6,414 nucleotides of DNA from Micromonosporaceae bacterium (GCA_019690055.1 JADGGF010000272.1:1-6414); one strand, 5' to 3'. Shown: positions 1 through 4,950, counted from the stretch's first letter. The notes: generated by a model not told the origin, from the sequence alone. Made by a program: numbers and translations.

Positions 1-480
1 GGCCGGGGCGCCGCGGCGAGCCGGCCCGCCGCGCCGAGGTGGGCGGTCCCGGCGTCGCTCGCGCTCGCCCTCGTCGGGCTCGGGCTGTCGATCTACCTCA
101 CGGTCGAGCACTACACCGCTCCGGGGTCGCTCGCCTGTCCGGTCGGCGGAGGGGTCGACTGCGCTCGGGTCACGACCAGCACACAATCGGAGTTCGTCCA
201 TATTCCGGTGGCGGTGCTCGGGATCGTGTTCTTCGCGGCCATGCTGGCGCTGTGCCTGCCGATGCTGTGGCGGTGGCCCGATCGACGCCTGTGGCAGGCC
301 CGCATCGCGGTCGCCGGGCTCGGCGTGCTCTTCGTGATCTATCTGATCTTCGCCGAGCTGTTCATCATCGAGGCGTTCTGCCTGTGGTGCACCGCGGTGC
401 ACCTGGTGGCGTTCGGGCTCTTCGCGGTCGTCGTGCTCGCCTCGGCCATGGCGGACCCCTCACCCTTCGATCCTCGGTAG
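1..480 (+). CDS. VKOR-family membrane protein, C-terminal part (5' end outside window)
   Basis: The reading frame is open from the first base to a TAG at 478-480, giving 159 residues; the start lies upstream. The visible part begins with a basic segment, then a TM helix (about residues 16-35), an extracytoplasmic loop with a cysteine pair (Cys46 and Cys54, followed by S/T-rich residues), a second helix (about 68-88), a third (about 100-123), the CLWC motif (Cys127/Cys130) and a last helix (about 131-151). Paired loop cysteines plus a CxxC at a helix end are the signature of bacterial vitamin K epoxide reductase homologues. These use a quinone to reoxidise a DsbA-like partner and so drive disulfide formation outside the membrane. 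The partner is not in the window. The family call is firm; the physiological substrate is inferred. The gene is followed by a 268-bp gap with repeats, so it is probably not co-transcribed with the next gene from its own promoter alone. Confidence 0.9.
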   Translation, partial: GRGAAASRPAAPRWAVPASLALALVGLGLSIYLTVEHYTAPGSLACPVGGGVDCARVTTSTQSEFVHIPVAVLGIVFFAAMLALCLPMLWRWPDRRLWQARIAVAGLGVLFVIYLIFAELFIIEAFCLWCTAVHLVAFGLFAVVVLASAMADPSPFDPR

Positions 481-509
481 ACCCAGGGCGCGACGCCGGT
501 TGAGCCCTC

Positions 510-613
510 GGTGCGCTCACGCGCGTTTCGACCCACGGTGCGCTCACGCGCGTTTCGACCCACGGTGCGCTCACGCGCGTTTCGACCCACGGTGCGCTCA
601 CGCGCGTTTCGAC
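510..613. repeat. 27-bp tandem repeat, four copies
   Basis: Units start at 510, 537, 564 and 591. The first three are identical over 27 bp; the fourth matches for 23 bp and then diverges. Each holds the string GCGCTCACGCGCGTTTCG, with the 8-bp palindrome ACGCGCGT at 519-526, 546-553, 573-580 and 600-607. A decayed fifth copy (TGCGCTCGCGCGTGTTCGG) lies at 621-639. There are no spacers, so this is not a CRISPR array. The palindromic cores can pair with each other in single strands. It sits between the VKOR stop and the putative promoter of the CBS gene. Because 27 is a multiple of three, long but implausible ORFs run through it on both strands. Function is unknown; repeated protein-binding sites or a slippage-prone intergenic repeat are both possible. 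Confidence 0.95.
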
Positions 614-639
614 GCGGCGATGCGCTCGCGCGTGTTCGG

Positions 640-645
640 TATAGT
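640..645 (+). promoter_or_regulatory. Putative -10 box (TATAGT) upstream of the CBS/permease genes
   Basis: TATAGT differs from the consensus TATAAT by one base and stands out in a GC-rich background. It lies 103 bp before the CBS gene start, immediately after the degenerate fifth repeat copy. No convincing -35 is seen 16-19 bp upstream, where the sequence is GC-rich; actinobacterial promoters often have weak -35 boxes. This would give a 5' leader of roughly 95 nt. The assignment is inference from one hexamer. Confidence 0.4.
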
Positions 646-748
646 GGGCGCCGGTGTGCCGGGAAGACTGGTCGGCACGGGGTCGTCAAGCGTCGCGGCT
701 TGCCGGTTCCGTTCTCTACGTTCGCCGGTCGATCAGGAGGCCACCGCC

Positions 749-1198
749 ATGCGCGCGCGCGACCTGTCCACGCCCTTCCCCACCGTGACCGCGGCGACGG
801 CGGCCCTCGAGGCCGCGCGGTTGCTCGCCCGACGGGCGCTGCCCGGGCTCATCGTCGTCGATGACGCCGGTTCGCCGGTGGCGGTGCTCGCCGGCCCCCA
901 GGTGCTGCGCCTGGCCGTTCCGGCCTATGTCGTCGAGGATCCCAATCTGGCCGGGGTGGTGGACGAGGTGGCCGCCGACGAGATCGTTCGCAATCTCGAT
1001 GGCCGCACCGTGCGGGACTGTCTGCAGACCGACCATCCCCGCCAGCTGCCCGTCGTCGACCAGGACGCGACCGTGCTGGAGATGGCGGCGCTCATGGCCC
1101 GCTCCGGAACCCCGCTCGTCGCGGTGACCGACGAGGACGGCCGGGTCGTCGGGGCGGTGACGCTGGACGCGCTCCTGGAGCGGGCGGTCGCCCGGTGA
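749..1198 (+). CDS. Tandem CBS-domain protein (149 aa)
   Basis: The ATG at 749 is preceded by AGGAGG at 735-740 with an 8-nt spacer, which decides this start over longer in-frame options that would run through the tandem repeats. The product has two CBS motifs and little else. CBS1 spans about residues 1-57 (TPFPTVTAATAALEAARLL, then LPGLIVVDDAGSPVAVL). CBS2 spans about 86-148 (TVRDCLQTD, QLPVVDQDATVLEMAALM, TPLVAVTDEDGRVVGAVTL). A paired module of this kind (Bateman module) typically binds adenine nucleotides and controls a partner enzyme or transporter. The stop overlaps the GTG start of the permease gene (GTGA, 1195-1198), so the two are almost certainly translated together. The inferred role is a cytosolic nucleotide-responsive subunit of that permease; ligand and physical contact are not shown by the sequence. 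A stand-alone CBS protein such as mycobacterial Hrp1 (Rv2626c) is a comparable fold. Confidence 0.9.
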   Translation: MRARDLSTPFPTVTAATAALEAARLLARRALPGLIVVDDAGSPVAVLAGPQVLRLAVPAYVVEDPNLAGVVDEVAADEIVRNLDGRTVRDCLQTDHPRQLPVVDQDATVLEMAALMARSGTPLVAVTDEDGRVVGAVTLDALLERAVAR

Positions 1199-2502
1199 CG
1201 GTCACTGCCTGGCTGGCGGTGGCGATCTTCGTCGTCGCGTACGCACTCATCGCCACGGAGAAGATCCACCGCGTGACCGCCGCCCTGGGCGGCGCGGTGC
1301 TCATGCTGGTCGTGGGCGCCACCAAGGCCGAGCACGCGTTCTTCAGCGAAGAGGCGGGCATCGACTGGAACGTCATCGTCCTGCTGCTCGGCATGATGCT
1401 CATCGTCGCGGTGCTACAGCGGACTGGTGTATTCGAGTATGTAGCAATATGTGCGGCCAAGCGCGCCCGCGGTCGCCCGTTCCGGGTCATGGTGATCCTC
1501 GTCGTGGTGACGGCGCTCGCCTCGGCTGTCCTCGACAACGTCACCACTGTCCTGCTGATCGCCCCGGTGACGCTGCTGGTCTGCGACCGCCTCGGCGTGC
1601 CGGCCGCCCCGTACCTCATCGCCGAGGCCATGGCCTCCAACATCGGCGGCACGGCCACCTTGGTCGGCGACCCGCCGAACATCATCATCGCCAGCCGTGC
1701 CGGGTTGTCGTACAACGACTTCCTGGTTCACCTGGCCCCGCTGGTGCTGCTGCTCCTGGTCGTCTTCATCGGGATGTGCCGCGTGTTGTTCCGCGACGCG
1801 TTCCGGTACGACCCGCGTCGAGCCGAGCAGGTGATGGCGCTGCGGGAGCGGGACTCCATCACGGACGTGCGGCTGCTGGTGGTCAGCGGCGTGGTCCTGT
1901 TCGCCGTCACCGTGGCCTTCGTGCTTCACACGGTGCTGCACCTGGAGCCGTCGGTGGTCGCCATCGTGGGCGGCCTGGTCCTGCTGGCCGTCTCGCGACT
2001 GGACGCCGAGAAGGTCGCCAAGGACGTGGAGTGGCCCACGCTGGTGTTCTTCGCCGGCCTGTTCGTCATGGTCGGGGCCCTGGTGAACACCGGAGTCATC
2101 GGCCTGATCGGCGACGCCGCCGTCGCCGCGGTGGGCGACAACCGGTGGGGCGCGTCGATGGTGCTGCTGTGGGCGTCGGCGGCACTGTCGGCCGTGGTCG
2201 ACAACATCCCGTACGTGGCCACGATGAGCCCGATCGTGGAACAGCTCGTGGAGGCGGGGTCGGGGGGCGCGTCGGGCGGCCCGTGGCAGGTGCTGTGGTG
2301 GGCGCTCGCACTGGGCGCCGACCTCGGCGGCAACGCCACCGCGGTCGGCGCCTCGGCGAATGTGGTCATCCTGGGCCTGGCCGAGCGGGCCGGGCGGAAG
2401 ATCACTTTCTGGCAGTTCACCAGGTACGGGCTCGTGGTTACCGCGATCACGGTGGCGCTGTGCGTTCCGTACCTGTGGCTGCGCTACTTCGCGTTCGCCT
2501 GA
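1195..2502 (+). CDS. SLC13 / ArsB-NhaD superfamily (ion transporter) permease
   Basis: A 435-residue, highly hydrophobic protein with two related halves. The first half carries LASAVLDNVTTVLLIAP (residues 108-124) and GGTATLVGDPPNIII (151-165). The second carries LSAVVDNIPYVATMSP (331-346) and GADLGGNATAVGASANVV (374-391). These paired DN..T and GG.AT.(V)G..xN signatures are those of the citrate-transporter-like fold that includes ArsB, NhaD and the human P protein (OCA2). About 11-12 membrane segments are visible, with a cytosolic-looking basic/acidic linker around 199-224. Substrate cannot be read from the sequence: arsenite, Na+/H+ or dicarboxylate are all precedented, and there is no ars gene nearby. 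The GTG start overlaps the CBS gene stop by 4 nt; only a distant GGAG (1177-1180) is available, consistent with translational coupling. Codons 74-86 (1414-1452) form an odd cluster of rare codons (CTA, GTA, TAT, GTA, GCA, ATA, TGT). Confidence 0.9.
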   Translation: MTVTAWLAVAIFVVAYALIATEKIHRVTAALGGAVLMLVVGATKAEHAFFSEEAGIDWNVIVLLLGMMLIVAVLQRTGVFEYVAICAAKRARGRPFRVMVILVVVTALASAVLDNVTTVLLIAPVTLLVCDRLGVPAAPYLIAEAMASNIGGTATLVGDPPNIIIASRAGLSYNDFLVHLAPLVLLLLVVFIGMCRVLFRDAFRYDPRRAEQVMALRERDSITDVRLLVVSGVVLFAVTVAFVLHTVLHLEPSVVAIVGGLVLLAVSRLDAEKVAKDVEWPTLVFFAGLFVMVGALVNTGVIGLIGDAAVAAVGDNRWGASMVLLWASAALSAVVDNIPYVATMSPIVEQLVEAGSGGASGGPWQVLWWALALGADLGGNATAVGASANVVILGLAERAGRKITFWQFTRYGLVVTAITVALCVPYLWLRYFAFA

Positions 2503-2516
2503 GCGGTGTCCCGCTC
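2501..2516. terminator. Short hairpin at the permease stop codon
   Basis: GAGCGG-TGTC-CCGCTC forms a perfect 6-bp stem with a 4-nt loop, overlapping the last two bases of the permease TGA stop. There is no T-run after it, so it may be a weak terminator or a 3'-end stabilising stem. It is probably partnered with the hairpin at 2568-2589. Confidence 0.35.
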
Positions 2517-2567
2517 GGGCCTGATGATCTCTTGGGCCTACGGTGATCTACTGAAAACGTTGATCTC

Positions 2568-2589
2568 CTGAGGCTCAGCCGGGCCTCAG
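2568..2589. terminator. Hairpin between convergent genes, possible bidirectional terminator
   Basis: CTGAGGC (2568-2574) pairs with GCCTCAG (2583-2589) across an 8-nt loop. It overlaps the stop codon of the small - strand gene (2586-2588) and lies 66 bp after the permease stop, so it could serve both transcripts. On the - strand the transcript would run into a short T-run (complement of AAAA at 2554-2557); on the + strand no T-run follows. The position between convergent genes supports termination; strength is unknown. Confidence 0.45.
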
Positions 2590-2768
2590 CAGTTGGCGCA
2601 GACGTGGCGCTCGGGCGCCCGGGCGACCCGGACCCAGCCGGCGACGTTCGCCATGCGCCAGTAGGCTCGCCGGTTGTCGTTGGGCGTGCCGTTGAACCGC
2701 GTGCCGCACTCGTCACAGAGCAGGTCCAAGCGGGGAGTGCTGCCGGCCTCCGCAACCGTGATCCACAT
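2586..2768 (-). CDS. Small double-CxxC (putative zinc-binding) protein, 60 aa
   Basis: The start ATG (2768-2766) has GGGAGG upstream with an 8-nt spacer, a good ribosome binding site that supports real translation. The product is 60 residues with two cysteine knuckles: Cys18/Cys21 (LLCDECGTRFNG) and Cys57/Cys60 at the extreme C-terminus (HVCANC). Between them lies an Arg- and Trp-containing segment (RRAYWRMANVAGWVRV). Two CxxC pairs separated by about 35 residues in a tiny protein fit a zinc-ribbon or treble-clef fold, common among small uncharacterised actinobacterial proteins. I do not recognise a named family. Nucleic-acid binding is a guess. The gene stands alone, convergent with the permease gene and downstream of a degenerate region, so context gives no further clue. 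Confidence 0.75.
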   Translation of the reverse strand: MWITVAEAGSTPRLDLLCDECGTRFNGTPNDNRRAYWRMANVAGWVRVARAPERHVCANC

Positions 2769-2880
2769 GCCGTCCGCCTCCCATCCGACGCGACGTGAAG
2801 GGTTATCCGGAGGGTGCGCCGGCTATTTCTCCGCGGCTTCGCGGCATCATGACAGTTGCGTGACGGTGATCGGCTGCTCG
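2769..2880. other. Upstream region of the small double-CxxC gene
   Basis: This stretch carries the ribosome binding site of the - strand gene (CCTCCC on the + strand at about 2776-2782) and presumably its promoter, which I cannot place. A perfect small hairpin CCGCG-GCTT-CGCGG lies at 2831-2844. No coding sequence is supported. Confidence 0.4.
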
Positions 2881-2937
2881 TGTCAGGAAGGACGCCCGCG
2901 TGACGTCTGGCGCCTAGGAAGGACGCCTTTCTGACAT
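2881..2937. repeat. Compound direct/inverted repeat built on AGGAAGGACGCC
   Basis: AGGAAGGACGCC occurs twice in direct orientation (2885-2896 and 2916-2927). The outer edges also form an inverted repeat: TGTCAGGAAGG (2881-2891) against CCTTTCTGACA (2926-2936), 10 of 11 positions paired. The element sits exactly where the narK-like remnant loses its reading frame, and the remnant's last codons run into it. It may be a dispersed palindromic intergenic element or a terminator-like relic of the old transporter gene. Confidence 0.7.
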
Positions 2938-3121
2938 CATCGTCCACGTCACAACAACGCAGATAGGTAGAAGGCGATGAACGCCACGTAGGCCGCGTCG
3001 CCGGTCTACTGCCAGGACGACTGGCGGGAGGCCACGTTGACCAGCGCGCCACCCAGGGCCCCGACCGCCCCGGCCAGGCCATCAACGCCCCGGGAAAGCG
3101 GCGCGTCTCGTCGCGGGCCCT
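2938..3121 (-). pseudogene. Remnant of a NarK-type nitrate/nitrite MFS transporter (C-terminus)
   Basis: Read on the - strand in three successive frames, this stretch spells a recognisable C-terminal end of an actinobacterial nitrate/nitrite (NNP/NarK) transporter. The first piece is RARDETRRFPGAL (3121 to about 3083). After a one-base frameshift near 3080 it continues GLAGAVGALGGALVNVASRQ, then an in-frame amber at 3008-3006, then TGDAAYVAFIAFYLSA. A second frameshift near 2956 restores VVVTW (to 2944). The GxxGAxGALGGxxxN helix, the RQS loop and the final A-F-x-A-F-Y...V-T-W helix in the correct order are characteristic of the family. The N-terminal three quarters are missing. Two frameshifts and a stop mean it is dead. 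Assignment rests on motif order recalled for the family, not a search. Confidence 0.7.
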
Positions 3122-3168
3122 GTGGCCGTCGCGGGCGCGCCCGGGTGCGTTGGCGCGGGGCCATTATC

Positions 3169-3300
3169 GATGCATTGCCGCGTCGCTGTCTGTCGATGCA
3201 GGTTGCCGGGTCGACGGTGAACCTGCGCGACCACGCGGTCGTGGTGGACGGCGTGCTGCGGCCGCTCGCCCAGGCCCCGATGGCGATCCTGCGGGCGTAA
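3169..3300 (+). pseudogene. Remnant of a HemD-like / response-regulator protein (DNA-binding region)
   Basis: The + strand frame ending at TAA 3298-3300 reads DALPRR...MQVAGSTV and then LRDHAVVVDGVLRPLAQAPMAILRA. This resembles the region where actinobacterial bifunctional uroporphyrinogen-III synthase/transcriptional-regulator proteins (the M. tuberculosis Rv0260c type) enter their winged-helix domain, typically worded 'LRGHAVVVDG.LRPL.PAPMA.LRALA'. The enzyme domain is missing upstream and the helix-turn-helix is cut off immediately after LRA, where the frame stops. No ribosome binding site or start fits. In mycobacteria this gene type neighbours a nitrate transporter gene (Rv0261c, narK3), which agrees with the narK-like remnant next to it. 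I judge it a pseudogene fragment; a short expressed peptide is unlikely. Confidence 0.6.
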
Positions 3301-3313
3301 GACCACGATATCC

Positions 3314-3377
3314 CGTTGATCTAGGGCTAGGAGTGGTGTTTGAAGATCGACTTACCACTCTACGCCCTAGATCAACG
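3314..3377. repeat. Long inverted repeat (24-bp arms) downstream of the Acg-family gene
   Basis: The left arm (3314-3337) and right arm (3354-3377) are complementary at 21 of 24 positions: a perfect 14-bp outer stem (CGTTGATCTAGGGC), a 3-nt internal loop, then a perfect 7-bp stem (GAGTGGT), around a 16-nt loop. The loop itself can add AAG/CTT (3343-3345 with 3351-3353). It lies 11 bp beyond the stop of the - strand Acg-family gene and 13 bp beyond the end of the HemD-like fragment. It could terminate transcription from both sides, although no T-run follows, or be a small palindromic mobile repeat. It is distinctly AT-richer than its surroundings. Confidence 0.9.
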
Positions 3378-3388
3378 CGTGAAAGAGA

Positions 3389-4423
3389 TCAGCGGTGCTC
3401 GATGGTCTGGTCGGGGCGCAGGCGGGGAGTGTGTGGCACGGGACCGGGCTCGGGCACGCCGATCCGAAGCACCAGCATCGGTTCGCCGAGATGCGACAGC
3501 AGCCGGCGCAGGGTGGCCCGGGTCGCGTCGACCTCCACCGCGGCGGAGAGTGGGAGCACCGACAGGCCCCGCTCGGTAGCGGCCAGCCAGACCGCCGACA
3601 GCGCCTCGCCGGCGCGCAGCCAGGCCTCGGGCAGGTCCTCGTCGGTGTACAGGACGGCGTAGGAGGCCGCCCGGTCGTGGCCGCCGCGGGCCGGCGACTC
3701 ACCGATCGGCAGCGTGCCGCCGTGGCCGAAGTCGCGCCCGGGCACGGTGCTGCGCGGCGGTGTCGTGGGGATGACGTCGGCCGGCAGGCCCAGCGTCTCG
3801 CCGCCGCCGGTGGCGCTGGGGGCGGTGACCGAGGGTGTGTTGCTTCCGCCCACCCAGTAGGCGAGTTCCTCGACGATGTCGGGGTCCCGGTTCTCCACCC
3901 GCTGGGCCTCGGCCGCGGCTGCGGCGAGCTCGATCACGCCGTCGGGGCGCAGGACATGTAAATGCGCGCCCTCGGCCTCGGCGGCCTGGGCGAGCGCGGT
4001 CAGCGCGGTAGGAGTGACCGGGGTCGATGACACGGGGCGCCGGTCGGTGTGCCGTTCCCGAATCGCCGCCAGAGCGCGGGTGGTCGCCGCCGAGGCCCCA
4101 CCCCGGTCGACCGCAGTGATCCGTGCGAGCAGGTCCGAATCGGCCGGGTCCGGTAGACGCTCTACTGTGGACCGAATGCCCTCGGCGGCCAGGGCCACCC
4201 GGGCATGGTGCAGCGCCGCGCCGCAGCTGAGCATCAACAGCCGCCCGAGCGGGTCGGCGGCGGCGAGCTGGCGGTCCCGGACCGACCGCAGCTCCAGCAC
4301 CGGCGGGGCCACCCGCCACCGCCACGGTTGCGTGTTGTGGATGGAGGGCGCGAGCCCTCCGATGCCCGCGGCCGCCTCGAGCGCCTCGTGCAGCGTCTGC
4401 GTGCTCGGTGTGGGCCTACTCAT
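3389..4423 (-). CDS. Acg-family nitroreductase-fold (FMN-binding) protein
   Basis: The 344-residue product matches the Acg family (M. tuberculosis Rv2032 and paralogues), about the usual length. Visible landmarks are APSIHNTQPWRWRV (25-38), LLMLSCGAALHHARVAL (62-78), RERHTDRRP (122-130), EALSAVWLAATERGLSVLPL (273-292) and LGEPMLVLRIGVP (312-324). These proteins have a nitroreductase fold repeated within one chain; mycobacterial Acg binds FMN but lacks detectable nitroreductase activity, and flavin sequestration has been proposed. The loop around residues 195-250 is Gly/Pro/Thr-rich. The ATG at 4423 has GGAGG with a short 4-nt spacer and overlaps the stop of a possible upstream leader ORF by ATGA. 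hsp20 lies just upstream on the same strand, echoing the adjacency of hspX and acg in mycobacteria, where they are divergent. Likely stress-induced; no operator was identified. Confidence 0.88.
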   Translation of the reverse strand: MSRPTPSTQTLHEALEAAAGIGGLAPSIHNTQPWRWRVAPPVLELRSVRDRQLAAADPLGRLLMLSCGAALHHARVALAAEGIRSTVERLPDPADSDLLARITAVDRGGASAATTRALAAIRERHTDRRPVSSTPVTPTALTALAQAAEAEGAHLHVLRPDGVIELAAAAAEAQRVENRDPDIVEELAYWVGGSNTPSVTAPSATGGGETLGLPADVIPTTPPRSTVPGRDFGHGGTLPIGESPARGGHDRAASYAVLYTDEDLPEAWLRAGEALSAVWLAATERGLSVLPLSAAVEVDATRATLRRLLSHLGEPMLVLRIGVPEPGPVPHTPRLRPDQTIEHR

Positions 4424-4470
4424 AACGCCTCCGGCGTAGCTGTGCTCATGACGCCCTCCGGCGTGCTCAT
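4420..4470 (-). CDS. Possible 16-codon leader ORF overlapping the acg-like start
   Basis: From an ATG at 4470-4468 with GGAGG 4 nt upstream, the frame reads MSTPEGVMSTATPEAL and stops at TGA 4422-4420. That stop overlaps the acg-like ATG (ATGA). A second in-frame ATG with its own GGAGG lies at 4449-4447. The peptide has no recognisable function and no stalling motif I can name. The geometry would let ribosomes terminating here re-initiate on the Acg-family gene. The alternative is that only the last start is used and the upstream ones are duplicated relics. Confidence 0.4.
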   Translation of the reverse strand: MSTPEGVMSTATPEAL

Positions 4471-4480
4471 GCCGCCTCCA
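4420..4480 (-). promoter_or_regulatory. Triplicated Shine-Dalgarno/ATG cassette
   Basis: Three successive copies of GGAGG, 4-5 nt, then ATGAG occur on the - strand. SD/ATG pairs are 4479-4475/4470-4468, 4459-4455/4449-4447 and 4432-4428/4423-4421. The sequence between them is also similar (ATGAGCACGCCGGAGG against ATGAGCACAGCTACGCCGGAGG), suggesting local tandem duplication. The first two ATGs share a frame; the third, which starts the Acg-family protein, is in another. Confidence 0.8.
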
Positions 4481-4489
4481 GGGGTGCCG

Positions 4490-4533
4490 ACGGCGGCGGC
4501 CGCACGGCCCAGGGCCGTACGGTCGCCCGCCGT
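4490..4533. promoter_or_regulatory. Nested hairpin between hsp20 and the acg-like gene
   Basis: The outer stem ACGGCGG (4490-4496) pairs with CCGCCGT (4527-4533). Inside it ACGGCC (4504-4509) pairs with GGCCGT (4513-4518) around CAG. It starts 24 nt past the hsp20 stop on the - strand and ends 10 nt before the first Shine-Dalgarno of the leader ORF. No T-run follows. It could be an attenuator, or a stable stem that uncouples hsp20 mRNA levels from those of the downstream gene. Confidence 0.5.
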
Positions 4534-4557
4534 CTGTGTCGATCAGCTGCGTGGTGC

Positions 4558-4950
4558 TCAGACGGTGTTGATCTGGATCCGGCGCGGCTCGGGCTGCGCC
4601 TTCAACGGCACCGTGATCTCGAGGATGCCCTTGTCGTACTTCGCCCGGGCGCCCTGCTCGTCGGCGTTGCTGGGCAGGCGCACGGACCGCTCGAACGAGC
4701 CGTAGCGGAACTCGCTGCGGTACCGGGTCTGCTTCTCCTCACGGCGCTCGGCGCGAATCGCGAGCACGCCGTCGGACACGCTGATCTGCACGTCCTTCTC
4801 GGGATCCAGCCCTGGCAGCTCGGCCCGGATCGTGTACTCGGTGTCGGTCATGTGGTCCTCGAGCCGAATCGGGTTGGTGCCGCGCAGGAGGCTGTCCTGC
4901 TCGAACCACTCGCTCAGCTCGCTCCACAGGCGCGGGACAAGAGAGGTCAT
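4558..4950 (-). CDS. Hsp20 / alpha-crystallin small heat-shock protein, HspX (Acr)-like
   Basis: A 130-residue chaperone holding unfolded proteins without ATP. The ATG at 4950 has GGGAG (4962-4958) 7 nt upstream and begins MTSLVPRLWSELSEWF, a typical short N-terminal arm; an ORF extending to 5100 adds a low-complexity Arg/Gly segment and is rejected as the start. The alpha-crystallin domain runs from about residue 28 to 115: IRLEDHMTDTEYTIRAELPG, KDVQISVSDGVLAIRAER, SEFRYGSFERSVRLP and AKYDKGILEITVPL. The C-terminal extension carries the I-x-I motif (IQI, residues 126-128) used for oligomer assembly. The wording is close to mycobacterial HspX, also in the acidic loop before the domain. It is about 14 residues shorter than HspX. 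The next gene on the strand is of the Acg family, so a shared hypoxia/stress response is a reasonable inference. I see no HAIR (HspR) or DosR operator. Confidence 0.95.
   Translation of the reverse strand: MTSLVPRLWSELSEWFEQDSLLRGTNPIRLEDHMTDTEYTIRAELPGLDPEKDVQISVSDGVLAIRAERREEKQTRYRSEFRYGSFERSVRLPSNADEQGARAKYDKGILEITVPLKAQPEPRRIQINTV

Noticed and set aside
510..613. CRISPR array
   Set aside because: The copies are contiguous with no spacers, and no cas genes are present.
500..748. In-frame N-terminal extension of the CBS protein through the tandem repeats, and a - strand ORF (689-339) with 9-residue repeats
   Set aside because: The 27-bp unit is a multiple of three without stops, so open frames are automatic. 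The AGGAGG before ATG 749 and the start of CBS homology there fix the real start; the - strand ORF also overlaps the VKOR gene.
1449..2546. Long + strand ORF of 365 codons in another frame of the permease gene
   Set aside because: Arg/Gly/Pro-rich shadow translation typical of GC-rich DNA; the frame at 1195-2502 has clear family motifs.
2503..3388. tRNA or other structured RNA gene in the gene-poor middle
   Set aside because: No cloverleaf, TTC-G-A arm or anticodon arrangement could be assembled; the hairpins present are isolated.
3395..4439. Several + strand ORFs opposite the Acg-family gene
   Set aside because: Low-complexity shadow frames without ribosome binding sites or recognisable motifs, opposite a well-supported gene.
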